From Siphonodentalium dalli (Eukaryota; Mollusca; Scaphopoda; Gadilida; Siphonodentaliidae): DNA of 64,000 bases. Positions within the stretch are counted from its first letter, which is position 1. Each line of letters starts with the position of its first letter. The DNA lies in assembly GCA_032622095.1 (NCBI GenBank), contig CP136063.1, positions 76,301,980 to 76,365,979 of the forward strand. The letters run 5' to 3'. Both the position numbers and the translations under genes were made by a program. The notes below the pieces were generated by a model that saw nothing but the letters and a program-made list of their open reading frames with translations, was not told where the DNA came from and did no database searches. Positions 13,011 to 24,539 of this stretch are shown one piece after another.

Positions 13011-13479
13011 TTTTATGACCCGGTAGTGCAATAAACATTGAGTTGATTTCCCGGGAGAAATTCCACGATTTTAAGTGACGAAAAGTTAAACCCCTCACAC
13101 CATGCAACGTCACCTAAATCACGCAAGCTCGAACTGGGACCAATGTCCACGTTCGAATTTCCAAGTGCACCTCCCCCTTGCAGCCAAAATTCCGAGAAAT
13201 ATAATTTGGACCCCCTTGGTTGTAACCTTATATATACCCCTATAATGGTGGGAAATTTCAAACATTTGAGACCGCCAGTAAGGGAAATATTAGACTTTCG
13301 GTCTAAAACAGCAAATATCCCACTAAATACTGGTTGAAATATTAAACTGTTAGAGCAAATTCAACCAACGTTCGGTTAGAAATTTTTAATTATACGTCAG
13401 ACATGAAAATTCCAACTGTTGAACATTTTGACCAGTATCGTGTGCGTCTCAAAAACAGTGATTAAGTGTTGTCACCCAC

Positions 13480-13647
13480 CGTGTTTAATAATATCGCTCT
13501 CTAATAAAGCTCGACAGGTTATAAGCGCCTCTGCCCTGGAACAAACATCTTGTCGCCCAACTAACCAGCTGATGAAGTCACAACCTTTAAATACGTTAGT
13601 CAGTCTCTGTCCCTTCTCTTCCCGGGTCTGTATAAGGTTGCCCGACC
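13480..13647 (-). CDS. DEPTOR: DEPTOR exon 4 (second DEP domain, main part; start approximate)
   Basis: The open frame runs from an in-frame TGA at 13666-13664 to the donor G|GTGGGT at 13479. Its product contains NLIQTREEKGQRL, then FKGCDFISWLVG, then CRALLESDIIKH, aligning without gaps to TLLQPREEEG...FLDWL...GIIQH of the second DEP domain. The 5' edge is not settled: AG dinucleotides at 13651-13650, 13648-13647 and 13629-13628 are possible acceptors, and none matches the phase left by exon 3. Either a small exon of about 8-11 bases lies between, or there is a sequence error. The exon ends in phase 1, like exon 2. Confidence 0.85.
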
Positions 13648-13974
13648 CTTCTCCAGTCGTCAATCAACATGAAATGGTATATACACATAAGCAACAAAAA
13701 CTCAAAAAACCATATAAGGCAATGTTTCCCATACGAAGCAAAGAGGTAAAGGCTAAATGTGGTGACTTGGTGGCCGACGTACATAGTTCCATATGTACCC
13801 CCTTAATCGAGTCCGAAATTCACAAGGCCAGGAATGTCCAATTTGTATGCAAACATGAACGCGGAGACGAATTCAATTTTATAATTAAGTATACTAAACT
13901 TCGCGAGTTATAAAAATTCGATACATACCCGAAGTTACATGGAAGACTGGTTCCTGCTATGCTAATTATGACCT

Positions 13975-14240
13975 ATACGTCACAATTTGCTTCGGTTATC
14001 AGAATCGATTAATTGTCCAAAAATAATGCTAACCACAGTCAACTATAGTCTAAAATTCCCCAAAACTTGTTATTTATCAACATTTTGTTCAATGAAAGCC
14101 ACTTGATTTTAGAGTTATCCATCTTCATCCGCAATTTGGTCCGAGACCGAGACTTTTTTCCAGGCCACTTAAAAGTACCGGTGGTGAAAAATATTTAAAA
14201 AATCTATATCCGTCTCCAGTCTCTATCAAAAACCTTTCCA
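13975..14240. repeat. Inverted partial copy of the GTT-associated repeat
   Basis: Reverse-complement match to 10430-10680 (words TTATCAACATTTTGTTCAA, GGTCCGAGACCG). Between DEPTOR exons 4 and 3. Confidence 0.6.
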
Positions 14241-14744
14241 TTCAAAAACTATTTAACTGAAATCTAGTGCAAAAATATTTAACCATTAATGCATTTTATG
14301 CACCTGCTCTTCGCTATTTAGTTTTTGAATTTGGTTTAAACATTTACTTCATATTAGCCCACCAAAACAGACTTGACGGGAGTGAACTTATTTTGTATTC
14401 TGACGTTAACGACTTCTTTTGACAATTAAGAGTAGTAAATGTCCCAATATTAGGATATCTCTTAATCCGATTAATCTAATTTGGTTGACTATCTTCACAT
14501 GTAACGAATATTTGATATCTTCTTGTGAACATACCTTAGATAAGTCATATATTAATAATACTCCTTTAATAGGCTACTAATACTTATCCTTTCCAACTTA
14601 AAAAAAAAACCATTTCACTCATCTATACTAAATCTTCACTGTCACTCATGTCTCTAATCAACTATATATAGCTAAATGTAATGATTATTATTACGAGCTA
14701 ATAAACAAATTAAAATTCAAAAGCTGACGATAATCTTATCAACT

Positions 14745-15180
14745 TTAAAGATGCTTAATCCGAATTAACGTTCCCAAATGACTATCTCTTTGGCTTCGGG
14801 GGTAAAAAAATATTTGATTCCACTCGAGGAACCCACCCATGAAAGCTCAGAGTGATCAGATATCGATTTCTGAAGTTTGTTATTTCTCGAGGTGTGTAAT
14901 TATATGTGGCCCAGAAACACGTCGTCAAACGGACGGTCTCGGACAAAATTGCAGATGAAGATGAATAACTCTATCAACAAGTGTTAATACAGCCAAATTT
15001 CGTGAATACTCAAGTTGAACAAAATGTTGATACCATAGTTGAAAGTGGTTAGCATTATGTTGTTGCAATTAATCGATTCTGATAACTAAAGCGTATTTTG
15101 AATAAATGTTGTTGTTGTTGTTGTTGTTGTTGTATCTTGATGATAGGGGCCCTCTGATCGGATTGAGTACATTTAAGTCT
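14745..15180. repeat. Dispersed repeat with TTG microsatellite
   Basis: Same family as 10320-10770, same orientation, with a (TTG)n tract at ~15109-15133 and the end GGATTGAGTACATTTAA. Confidence 0.65.
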
Positions 15181-15227
15181 CGGGGATTGAGATTCACTAC
15201 TGATTTCTGTATTGTTGCCTGGGGTTC

Positions 15228-15715
15228 CCTAGATCATGCCATGAATCTCTATTCTGGCTAACGCCTGTAGAGATCATATTCCATCAGTACAAAACCTTGG
15301 AACTTTTTGAAGCGTTGACAGGGAACCTTATAAAGTCGAAAACATAACGCGGGGAATATATTTCTTTGTTATTATATGTACTTGACTGTAGGTGAAGGTT
15401 CCAACTCGAAGTATCAAGATTTAAGAGGATTTGTGAGCGATTTTGCGTCGCTTACAATTATGGAATTTCTCCAGGTTAATTAATTAAATGTTTATTGCGA
15501 TATCGGCTGACCAAAGTCAGCGAAAAGCATGCACATTTGAGTTGGGACACTCACCTATAGAGTGAGTACATTACTAAGGAACAGATTATAACTAAGAAAT
15601 ATATTATGTTTTCGACTTTATAAATTCCCTGTCAACACACTGGTCAACACTTCAAAAAGTTCCCAGGTTTTGTACTGGCGTTAACCAGAGTAGAGATCCA
15701 TGCCATGATCTAGGT
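15228..15715. mobile_element. Foldback element, ~490 bp
   Basis: The left arm starts CTAGATCATGCCATGAATCT; the right arm ends GATCCATGCCATGATCTAG. Complementary arms of ~170 bp flank a ~150-bp centre. In DEPTOR intron 3. Confidence 0.65.
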
Positions 15716-17025
15716 GTTCCCATCATTTCATTGGTCATGTCTCAGACTGGGTGATATTCCATTGGTCAGTGACGCAACAGCTCATTGCAAGGCGGAATTC
15801 AAATTCCATGCAGCGCCCTCTACGTTAGCACTGCGATATAGCACTGCCACAAGGATGGTACTTTGCGGACCGATACATCTATTTTTACATATCGTCGGAA
15901 CTATATTTAGTCACCTATTATCTTATTTTGACCACCAACATTTTGCAATAATGGTAATTCTTCGGTATTGATAAGAACAATATAGACTGAGCCAGACATT
16001 TTAATACTAAAACATAGAACAGGTAAGAAAGCCTTACCAAATGTCCTTATGGCAGCGATATCTCATAATCTCAGCGGAGCGATGGGAGATAACTCTGCCT
16101 GGAGTTTGGGCGGAATATTGTAGTTTCTTTAATAAAAGCTCTGACATTGACGAACACGACTTTTTCGCACGCACCCCGAAACGACACATTTTATAACACA
16201 GACGACATCGCAATCTAGGAGTTTTTATCAGTCAATGAAGAGTATTACTGAGCATGTGTTCGCATCCGGTATAACTACTAGTGAATAATACGATTCTCAC
16301 AGACATTTACTACATCATGCGGCATGCACTCTATATTTGGAAACAGTGTATTACGTCATCTTGGGACAGCCCCGTCGTCACAGAAATAGCATCAGCATGG
16401 ATAGGAACTATATAGACGTAAATCTGATAATATTATCGTCTGCTTTTTAAATAGACTCACCCCTGGTCAAGTGGTTCCGCTAATGTGCTATGATGATGCG
16501 GTTGGGTCCTGCTGAATTGTTATGATGCTGTTAGGGCAAACTGATGCTGTTAACAAAAAGTACCGTTATATTTTTAATTTGTAATTTTTCGCGGTGTGCC
16601 GATAATTTGTAAATTTGAACATATTCAGGAAAAGCCATTATGCGTATATATCAAACATTCAAAAACATATCTACTGCGAAATGTTGTTAATACTGGTTGT
16701 ATTAGTTGAAAATCGACTATAATCAAGATGGTTATTCACGTCGTTTAGAAACACCAGCGCATGCAATTTTATTATATTTTTTCAAAAATATAAATGTTCT
16801 TGAATGTTTTCATACAAAAACTGTTTTTTCTCAAATCGCTCGAATTAGCCAAACACCGCGAACATGACAACTTTAGAAAAAATAATGGTACTTTTTCGTA
16901 TTAAACGGCATTACTGAGTTTGCCCTACCGCGTCATAGCAATACAGCAGGACCACCAGCATTATAGCATATTCAGCGGGATCACTTGACCAGGGGTGAGG
17001 CTGCACAGTTTCTGATTCGACTCAC

Positions 17026-17149
17026 TTTTGATAGAGGTCGTACCCTCTATAAAACATGTCCATGTCGACGTCATCAATATGGGTGTTGTCATCTCGACGG
17101 AACCGGTAAAACTGGCCGCTCTCGTCTTTAATACAGTGATCGTCACAAA
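17026..17149 (-). CDS. DEPTOR: DEPTOR exon 3 (end of first DEP domain)
   Basis: The acceptor TTATCCAG ends at 17150 and the donor AA|GTGAGT starts at 17025. The 124 bases enter in phase 1 and leave in phase 2. The translation starts VCDDHCIKDESGQFYRFRRD and ends MFYRGYDLYQ, closely matching the VCDEH...LFYRFRKDD...FMRGQRLYE stretch that closes DEP1 in DEPTOR. The Val codon is split between exons 2 and 3 and is restored exactly. The last two bases (AA) need a one-base start in the next exon, which exon 4 as drawn does not provide. Confidence 0.9.
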
Positions 17150-17339
17150 CTGGATAAGAATAAGGTAAACGAATATTACGACAGGTTGATGTTGATACTG
17201 GTGTGCGAATGCTGTGAGCCAGGCGAGTGCGTGCAGTAAGAAAGAGATATGTGTGAACGTGAGGAATGCCATATATGTATACACATATCAATGCCATTGA
17301 ACATTCTGTATTTGACATTCCTCAATGTGATTGTTTCTT

Positions 17340-17705
17340 CAATAAACATTTAAAAAAAAAATTAAAAAAAAATTGATGTTGATTATGACGATTATGATCG
17401 ATGATGACGATGATGATGATCACGAGCAGATGGTGATGACGATGCTGAAGACGACGATGATGGTGGTGATTATGATGATGACGACGATGGTTAGGCAACG
17501 ACGATGGCGGCGGTGACGATGGTGATGAAGATGACGTGGTGGGAATGAGGATGATGAGAGGATCGATGATGACGATGCATGGTCAGGTGACGAGGGTGGT
17601 GGCGATGCCGATGATGATGATGAAGATGACGTGATGGGGATGCGGATGGGGAGAAGGATGATGAATATGGTGATAATGAAAATCGCGATGATGAGGTCAT
17701 CGGGC
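17340..17705. repeat. GAT-rich imperfect microsatellite
   Basis: Imperfect GATGAC/GATGGT units for about 330 bp, starting roughly 240 bp before the exon 3 acceptor of DEPTOR. His-rich ORFs here are artefacts. Confidence 0.85.
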
Positions 17706-17984
17706 TGTACATGAGAAGAAAAAAAACCGGGGGTTGATGTATATATTGTATATATTTGATGTCTTCCTTTATTTTTCTGCTGTCCATCGACTCAATCGTT
17801 TGTAAAAAAAAAAAAAAAACTATATTTTTGTTTTCTCAATTTCCATATAATAATATTTTGGATCAATGAATAAAGCATATATATGTACAGAAGACCAAGA
17901 CCCATCTCCTAAAAGCCTCCACTGTGACACTGCCAATAATGTGAGCCAGCTTAGCGTTACCATTTCTATACCAAATGAATTCAC

Positions 17985-18205
17985 CCCATAGTTATAACAG
18001 TGTATATTGGAATGGTCTACTATTAATTTGGAGGGGTGTTCAGGACGAACAAGCAGACGACAGATAATAAAAGTGCAGACAGCGTTATATTTATTGTAGG
18101 CAAATGTTCAAACACATGTAATAAGTTCATTTGTTGAACTTACTATTTGAACATTTGTATATATGCACTAACCCGTCAATGAGTATTTAGTTTAGAACGG
18201 GTTAT
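17985..18205. repeat. Degenerate copy of TTAA MITE family 2
   Basis: It shares GGAATGGTCTACTATTAATT, the GGAGGGGTGTTCAGG block and the GAGTATTTAGTTTAGAACGG end with the 58.8-59.5 kb copy. It has a central palindrome (GTTCAAACACATG... / ...TTTGAACATTTG). It lies in DEPTOR intron 2. Confidence 0.5.
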
Positions 18206-18259
18206 ACAATCATTCACGATTCCAGGCTTATAAGTATCCAGGGATTCATTTTTTGGTTT

Positions 18260-18960
18260 TCACGAAACACTCTGGTAAAAGCCCGGTAAACCATGGTATA
18301 TCAGGCTCTATTCTGGTATAATATGGTAAAGCCAGATAAACAATGATATACTCTGTAAAAACATGTAAAGTCCATGTAAAAGTCCTTGTAAATTCTAACC
18401 AATGGCATGGTGTACCACACTTTACTCTCGTAAAATGCTGGTGGAACAGGATATACATGTAAATGAGAACGCACTCCAGTAAAATCCTGGTAAACAATGA
18501 TATACTATGGTAAAAGCCTGTAAATTCCATGTAAAAAGGACATATTGTAAATTCCAAGTAAAGGCATGGTGTATCCCACTTTAATGTCGCAAAATGCTGG
18601 TGAAACAGGACATACATGTGTAAAATCCATGTAAATCCATGTAAATCAGAACATACTCCAGTAAATTCTTGATGGAGTCATGGTGTTACAGATTATATTC
18701 TGATAAAACCCTGGTAAACAATGATATACTCTCGTAAAAGCCATGTAAAGCCCTTGTGAAAAAGGACATACCCTTGTAAATTCCAAGAGTAAAGGCATGG
18801 TGTACCCCACTTTACTCTCGTAAAATGCTGGTTAAACAAGACATAAACCCATGTACACCCATGCAAATCAGAACATGCATAGTAAATTATTTATGGAGTC
18901 GTGGTGTACATATTAAACTTTGGTAAGACCCAAGTGAAACGGGATATATATTACCACCTC
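18260..18960. repeat. GGTAAA-rich tandem repeat
   Basis: Words CTGGTAAA, CCATGTAAA and AAAGGCATGGTGTA repeat in ~120-210 bp blocks about four times. A related block is at 29085-29460 and a shorter one at 28015-28100. Family unknown. Confidence 0.65.
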
Positions 18961-19350
18961 TTTAAATTCACTTCTTCTAGGGAAAATACGCTTTAAAATC
19001 CCCCACAATTGAGGGTGTTACCCCTGAATAATGAATACCAATTAACGAGAGGGTGAATACGGAATACCAGTTAAGAAAATATCTGATAAAGGACATATAT
19101 TTCACACTTAAATATAATTATATACCATCTGTTTTCATCATTTGTTCAATAATAATCTGCCAAACTATACCACATTTTATAAGTGAATGCCTATTATAGA
19201 CCAACTGACGTCTCATACATTAACAGAACGAGACCCGAAAAATGATAAAATGGCATAAACAAGATGCATTCTGGCCATCAAACGCCACAATTTGTCGCCA
19301 TCAAAGTAGCGCATACCAGACTTATATTTTAATCCAGAATATCATTTAAG

Positions 19351-20297
19351 ACAGGGGTATGAATCCTGAATACCGACTAACAGTGGGGTATGAATCCTAA
19401 ATACCGACTAACAGTGGGGTATGAATCCTAAATACCGACTAACAGTGGGGTATGAATCCTAAATACCGACTAACAGCGGGGTATGAATCCTGAATACTCA
19501 CTAACAACGTGGTATGAATCCTGAATATCGATTAACAGTGGGGTATGAATTCTGAATACCGACTAACAACGTGGTATGAATCCTGAATATCGATTAACAG
19601 TGGGGTATGAATTCTGAATACCGACTAACAACGTGGTATGAATCCTGAATATCGATTAACAGTGGGGTATGAATTCTGAATACCGACTAACAACGTGGTA
19701 TGAATCCTGAATATCGATTAACAGTGGGGTATGAATTCTGAATACCGACTAACAACGTGGTATGAATCCTGAATATCGATTAACAGTGGGGTATGAATTC
19801 TGAATACCGACTAACAGCGGGAAATGAATCATGAATACCGACTAACAGCGGGGTATGAATCCTAAATACCGACTAACAGCGGGGTATGAATCCTGAATAC
19901 CGGCTAACAGCGGGGTATGAATCCTGAATACCGACTAACAGCGGAAAATGAATCATGAATACCGACTAACAGCGGGTATGAATCCTGAATACCGACTAAC
20001 AGCGGGGTATGAATCCTGAATACAGACTAACAACGGGAATGAATCCTGAATACCGACTAACAGCGGGATATAAATCCTGAATACCGACTAACAGCGGGGT
20101 ATGAATCCTGAATACAGACTAACAACGGGAATGAATCCTGAATACCGACTAACAGTGGGGTATGAATCCTAAATACCGACTAACAGCGGAAAATGAATCA
20201 TGAATACCGACTAACAGCGGGTATGAATCCTGAATACCGACTAACAGCGGGGTATGAATCCTGAATACAGACTAACAGCGGGGTATGAATCCTGAAT
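19351..20297. repeat. 31-bp minisatellite with a 62-bp higher-order block
   Basis: About 30 units of TACCGACTAACAGCGGGGTA-type sequence. From 19501 to ~19810 five 62-bp dimers (starts 19501, 19563, 19625, 19687, 19749) alternate two unit types, showing later amplification of a pair. It lies in DEPTOR intron 2 and ends 76 bp from the exon 2 donor. Single related units occur at ~19030, 33380-33430 and 40145-40180. Confidence 0.92.
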
Positions 20298-20372
20298 GGA
20301 TAGCAAAAATGGATATTATAAAGAAAAACAAACACCACATTATTACTAAAATAAACGTCTCTCATATTATAC

Positions 20373-20557
20373 CGTGATGCAGTACGCCATACTCATGCAG
20401 CGCTGACATAACCAGTAACGCCATCTGTCGGCTTTTCAGTTGCTTAGATTTTATAATCCAGTCTATAGCATCGCGCCCGTCGAAACACGTCTTGTATGTT
20501 CGGAAGTAGTACTTTCGGCCTTTGATCAGCTGTGATGGGTCAGCATGCATCCGCTGT
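20373..20557 (-). CDS. DEPTOR: DEPTOR exon 2 (first DEP domain, main part)
   Basis: The acceptor ATTTTCAG lies at 20560-20558 and the donor is G|GTATAA at 20372. The 185 bases run from phase 2 to phase 1. The translation runs from QRMHADPSQLIKGRKYYF through TCFDGRDAIDWI to MSALHEYGVLHH, the typical DEP pattern of a conserved basic strand, then FxGxxxxDWL-like core, then an LxxxGxxHH end. DEP domains in this family bind phosphatidic acid and contact mTOR. The exon ends in the first base of a Val codon completed by exon 3. The donor GTATAA is weak. A tandem repeat begins 76 bp downstream, inside intron 2. Confidence 0.92.
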
Positions 20558-20573
20558 CTGAAAATAATCACCA

Positions 20574-20862
20574 GTTAAAGGGGTACGGTACACTAAATCC
20601 GGAGCCGTGTATTAGTACTCATTTACGGTATGGGCAATGTGAAACAACATGGTAATTATATAATGAAAATGAATTTATGACTGGAGTCATCAATTAAGTT
20701 TCATTATAATTACCATGTGTTTGCGTCGTTCATATAAGCACATGAGTGTATTTTTGCACTAATCCATGGCTCAAATTCATTCATTGGTTGAATATATTAT
20801 GTTGAGTATAATAGGATATGGTCACACAAAAGGCCCGATTTAGTGTAGAGTACCCATTTAAA
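20574..20862. mobile_element. TIR element, ~290 bp (TTAAAGGGGTAC ends)
   Basis: The left end TTAAAGGGGTACGGTACACT pairs with the right end GTGTAGAGTACCCATTTAAA. A central hairpin (CATGGTAATTATA...TATAATTACCATG) is present. It starts just upstream of the DEPTOR exon 2 acceptor. Confidence 0.7.
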
Positions 20863-21103
20863 GAGAAAACAGAAGCGTGAGAATATTAAAGACATATTCT
20901 GGACTTGTTCGGTGCGTGAAATTGATAAGTTAGTACTCAGGCGCAATGCCAACCTGGGGAATGTAGCATTCTACTAACATCCCCGAAAATTTCAAAGAAA
21001 TCGACCATACAACTCCATAGAAACATCGTCTTAACTACGCCCAATTTTAAATATTTACATCTCGATTCGGGACGCAACTATCGGTGATAATCTAACATAA
21101 ATG

Positions 21104-21235
21104 ATTCTCCATCGAGTGCCATTGCATTTAAATTGAGTAATATATAAGAATGACACACCGTCATTCTTATATATTACTCAAATGCAATGACACCCGATGG
21201 CGAAATCATTTCTGTTATATTATCGCCGATAGTTT
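21104..21235. repeat. Palindromic hairpin
   Basis: Arms ATTGAGTAATATATAAGAAT and complement around ACACCG, extending outward with CATCGAGTGCCATTGCATTT-like pairs and GGTGATAATCTAACAT/ATATTATCGCC. Probably another foldback MITE. Confidence 0.7.
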
Positions 21236-21814
21236 GATTAATATTCGTAACAAATAACTACTTTGAGCAAGGTTATTCTCAATTTCTATTTGATAACCCT
21301 ACCGGAGTGTTTCACGTCACTTTAAGCCATTCGTACACAGCCATTATGACAGCAACTGATCGCTTGGTGTAAACATAAACATATAGTGTAAATAAAGGAA
21401 CTCATTAAAAACCGCGATTAAACAATAAGCCCAAGGGATATATTAAAGATACCATGTCCGAGTTCACACAATACAGCCAACATATATGTACGTATTAAAT
21501 ACCAGATAATAATTATATCGCTCCCATGAGCCCATTAATATGAGATTCTGGTTGCGAAATATTGACTTTTCAAAGGTGAAGTTTCAACACATTTTGATAT
21601 TTGATTGATCGCATTTGTTATCGTGCGGGGAACAAGATATGTCGGCAATGCATGGAATCCTTACATGCGGAATATGCATGCCTTACAAATAATGACCGAC
21701 CGTAATGAAAAATATATGTCATCCAGAAACGAAATTTGAACCCAAAAATTAATTGGGCCTTTAAAAGGGACACAATGCACTGGCAAATCCTCGAGTACAG
21801 GCTTGCACACTGTG

Positions 21815-22090
21815 TTAACCCTTTACCCAACAGAACGGCCCTGTGCCAATGCATTCTCTTATATATGCGAGTCGACCATAGGTCGCCTCGCATATATAAG
21901 AGAATGCATTGGCTTAACACATTAAAAATTATAAAATTGTTAAAGAATGTAAGAAAAAATGGTAAAAAGTGTTAAAAAAGAATTTTTTTAGGCCAATGCA
22001 TTCTCTTATATATGCGAGGCGACCTATGGTCGACTCGCATATATAAGAGAATGCATTGGCACAGGGCCGTTCTGTTGGGTAAAGGGTTAA
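21815..22090. mobile_element. piggyBac-like TTAA foldback MITE, copy 1 (symmetrical form)
   Basis: TTAA duplications flank CCCTTTACCCAACAGAACGG and its complement. Each end carries a near-perfect hairpin of the word CAATGCATTCTCTTATATAT around a CGACCATAGGTCG centre. The middle is an AT-rich spacer. Both ends are the same type, unlike copies 2 and 3. It sits in DEPTOR intron 1. Confidence 0.85.
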
Positions 22091-22099
22091 CACAGTGTG

Positions 22100-23270
22100 C
22101 AATAACAATATGTAAAATAACTATCAGAGTCTACAAGTAAAATTAGATTGACCTCGTTCATATTTTCGTTATTAGTGACTCCCCAATAATGAGATTTTGC
22201 ATGTTAAAGATGCGGATTGCCTTCGCCATTGGGTAGTGCTGTTAAAATAGTCACATCCGTTATTAACACCATAAACAGAAAACATATTAAAATATAGACA
22301 GTTGTTCTTATACCAATCATATATATATATATCATAAATAGCATCATATTGTCATTATCGAACGCAGTGTTGGTAAGCAAAAGCCATGTTATGTTACAAC
22401 ACAGAACGTAAACATTGTGCATTGTGTGAAAAGCAAAACACTGAACACCTGGGACATCCCACTGAGGGAACTTTGGTTAAAACTGACACCATGTTGTTTA
22501 CAACATACCGTTATAGCGCTCGCTAATCCTCGCCACTCAATATATCGGTGTTGAATGGATCACCGTGAATGAATCTCCCAAAAACATAACCACGGTGTTG
22601 AGTGTTTTGCCTATCGTAAACTCTTTGTGTGTTGTATATATACAAACGCTCGGCTCGCACAAGTGTGTTTTGTGGATAATAGCGTATTCATCGTGTCGTT
22701 CGTTATACTATACTATTAGTATATTCTTGAGAAAATTTTCATAATTTGGTATCTTTTATTTCTAGATTATAACATAAACAACAGAGATCATCCGTGTATT
22801 TAAACCCACTATAGCTGCTGTGTAATAATTACTATTACAGTGTAATTACCGGTAAAATTCAAATTAGTCCAATACGTACGATACCAAAGTTTATCAGAAC
22901 TTGACGGTAAACATTGGAAATGGTCAAAGTATTGAAAACTATTCTGAAACTCATATTCAGACTAAACTATATGAACTTACGATCTTCGTTGACAATCAAT
23001 GTATAGCAGTTTTGTTTACACAACAACAATTGTTTCAACACGCAAAAATTCGTTATCGGAGAACTATTCGCAATGAACATAAGAACAAAGTTTACAGCTA
23101 TATATATCCATGTTATTCTCAGTGGTGATGTTTTGCATACTTTTATCTTTTTGCGCATTAACCCACTGCGAGTGCCTTGGGTAACTTTACGTTTCAATAA
23201 TTGGCACTATTCGCCACGCCACACGCAATGGAGTGATGTCGACTGACAGGTTCCTCTATGGGTGACTCAA
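22100..23270. other. Intron sequence without recognised features
   Basis: Only a short TA run at ~22318-22331 stands out. Part of DEPTOR intron 1. Confidence 0.5.
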
Positions 23271-23284
23271 ACATTTCCCATGAT

Positions 23285-23419
23285 AACAGTAATGCCCAAA
23301 GTAATTGACCACTTAACCACAGCAGAATTATGGGTATTTTTCAGGACCGACTAAATCCTGAAAAATTACCCATAATTCTGCTGTGGTTAAGTGGTCAATT
23401 ACTTTGGGAATTACTGTAA
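23285..23419. mobile_element. CAGT/TA foldback MITE, subfamily B
   Basis: CAGTAATGCCCAAAGTAATT and the mirrored AATTACTTTGGGAATTACTG enclose arms with CACAGCAGAATTATGGGTA. The centre is the loop GACCGACTA. In DEPTOR intron 1. Confidence 0.8.
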
Positions 23420-23810
23420 CAGCTGTGGTAGAACGAAAATCAAACAGTTTACTTTTGAAAAATTCAGATGCATGATCCATAAATTCATGCCTTCGGGTAT
23501 TGAAGTTGTGTCTTTATTCGACTGCTCCAATTGTGTACACAAAAACTTCAATGCTCTGCAGTTTATGAAAGTAATAAAGTGAACAATAACCACCATTAAC
23601 GAGGAAGGATCTCGATCATATTATGTCTTGAGTTAGTTGAGTATTTATATATGAAACGCCGATCGCGTAATAAAAAGCTATGCTAATATGACCGGTGCAT
23701 AACTCTTATAGCAGTACAAATGTATATAAATTCTACACAATATGTGTTGTAACGAAAGCCGGGCGCGTTGGGTCGTATATATAGACTATATCTAATTTTG
23801 TGACGCCACC

Positions 23811-24122
23811 AATTATTATCTAATACGACACTGGTGTTTTGAATTTTGCGACCACTTAGTCGCACAGTAGATCGGTGGGCTTAAAGCATTAATGTCGTAA
23901 TCGGAAATAAACGTGTGTGTCATTTATATTTTATCTTAAACAAAATGGTGTAGAATTGACACATGACATATTATCTAATACGACACTGGTGTTTTAAATT
24001 TTGCGAAAACTTTTTTCGCACAGTAGATGGGTGGGCTTAAGGCATTAATATCGTAATCGGAAATAAACGTGTGTGTCATTCATATTTTATCTTAAACAAA
24101 ATGTGTAGAATTGACACATGAC
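23811..24122. repeat. Tandem duplication, 2 x ~157 bp
   Basis: ATTATCTAATACGACACTGG occurs at 23815 and 23972, each followed by CGCACAGTAGAT and CGTAATCGGAAATAAACG. Confidence 0.85.
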
Positions 24123-24483
24123 ATATACGCGTGATGGTGGAATTTCATCAACTTGAATATGGGTGACTATGTGAGTGTATCATAGTTATTAGATGAGGTG
24201 TGTGTTCTATTGAAGACACACATTACATAAAGGCTACCACAGAACAAAAGTTGGTAGCAGCTTTAAAATGTTTTATATACTGTGTATGTGTCAAATCTGA
24301 ACAGCACATCCTTGTGTAGCACAAAGATTTAAAACTGCTGTGGGGTTTTTAATATGGTAGCTTTTACGAGGTTCGTGTCTCAAGTACAATATATCTCATC
24401 TACTAACTATAATATACTTGCATATTCAATGTTGAGAAAATTCCACCGTCACATACAAATTATGTCATTTGTCAATTCTACAC
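24103..24483. mobile_element. Foldback element, ~380 bp
   Basis: GTAGAATTGACACATGACAT at the left mirrors ATGTCATTTGTCAATTCTAC at the right. Arms of ~130 bp can pair, with mismatches. It touches the tandem duplication at its left edge. Confidence 0.7.
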
Positions 24484-24539
24484 AATTTTTTTAAAAGATG
24501 GTCTATCTGTTTGTTAACGTGTGTTATATAGTTACCAGG

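Noticed and set aside
13419-13913. Plus-strand ORF of 164 codons
   Set aside because: It is antisense to DEPTOR exon 4 and shows no domain; it is a shadow of the real exon.
16961-17284. Second minus-strand ORF of 107 codons over DEPTOR exon 3
   Set aside because: It is in a different frame from the DEP sequence and gives no match.
17491-17787. His/Ser-rich minus-strand ORF of 98 codons
   Set aside because: It is the GAT microsatellite read in one frame; no domain.
18246-18617. Minus-strand ORF of 123 codons
   Set aside because: It lies in the GGTAAA tandem repeat and repeats itself in the protein; no homology seen.
19351-20297. Possible CRISPR-like array of ~31-bp repeats
   Set aside because: The units are contiguous with no unique spacers, and the DNA is eukaryotic.
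24330-24390. Possible tRNA (GGTTCGTGTCTC resembles a T-loop)
   Set aside because: No acceptor stem or D-arm pairs with it; it lies in the arm of a foldback repeat.
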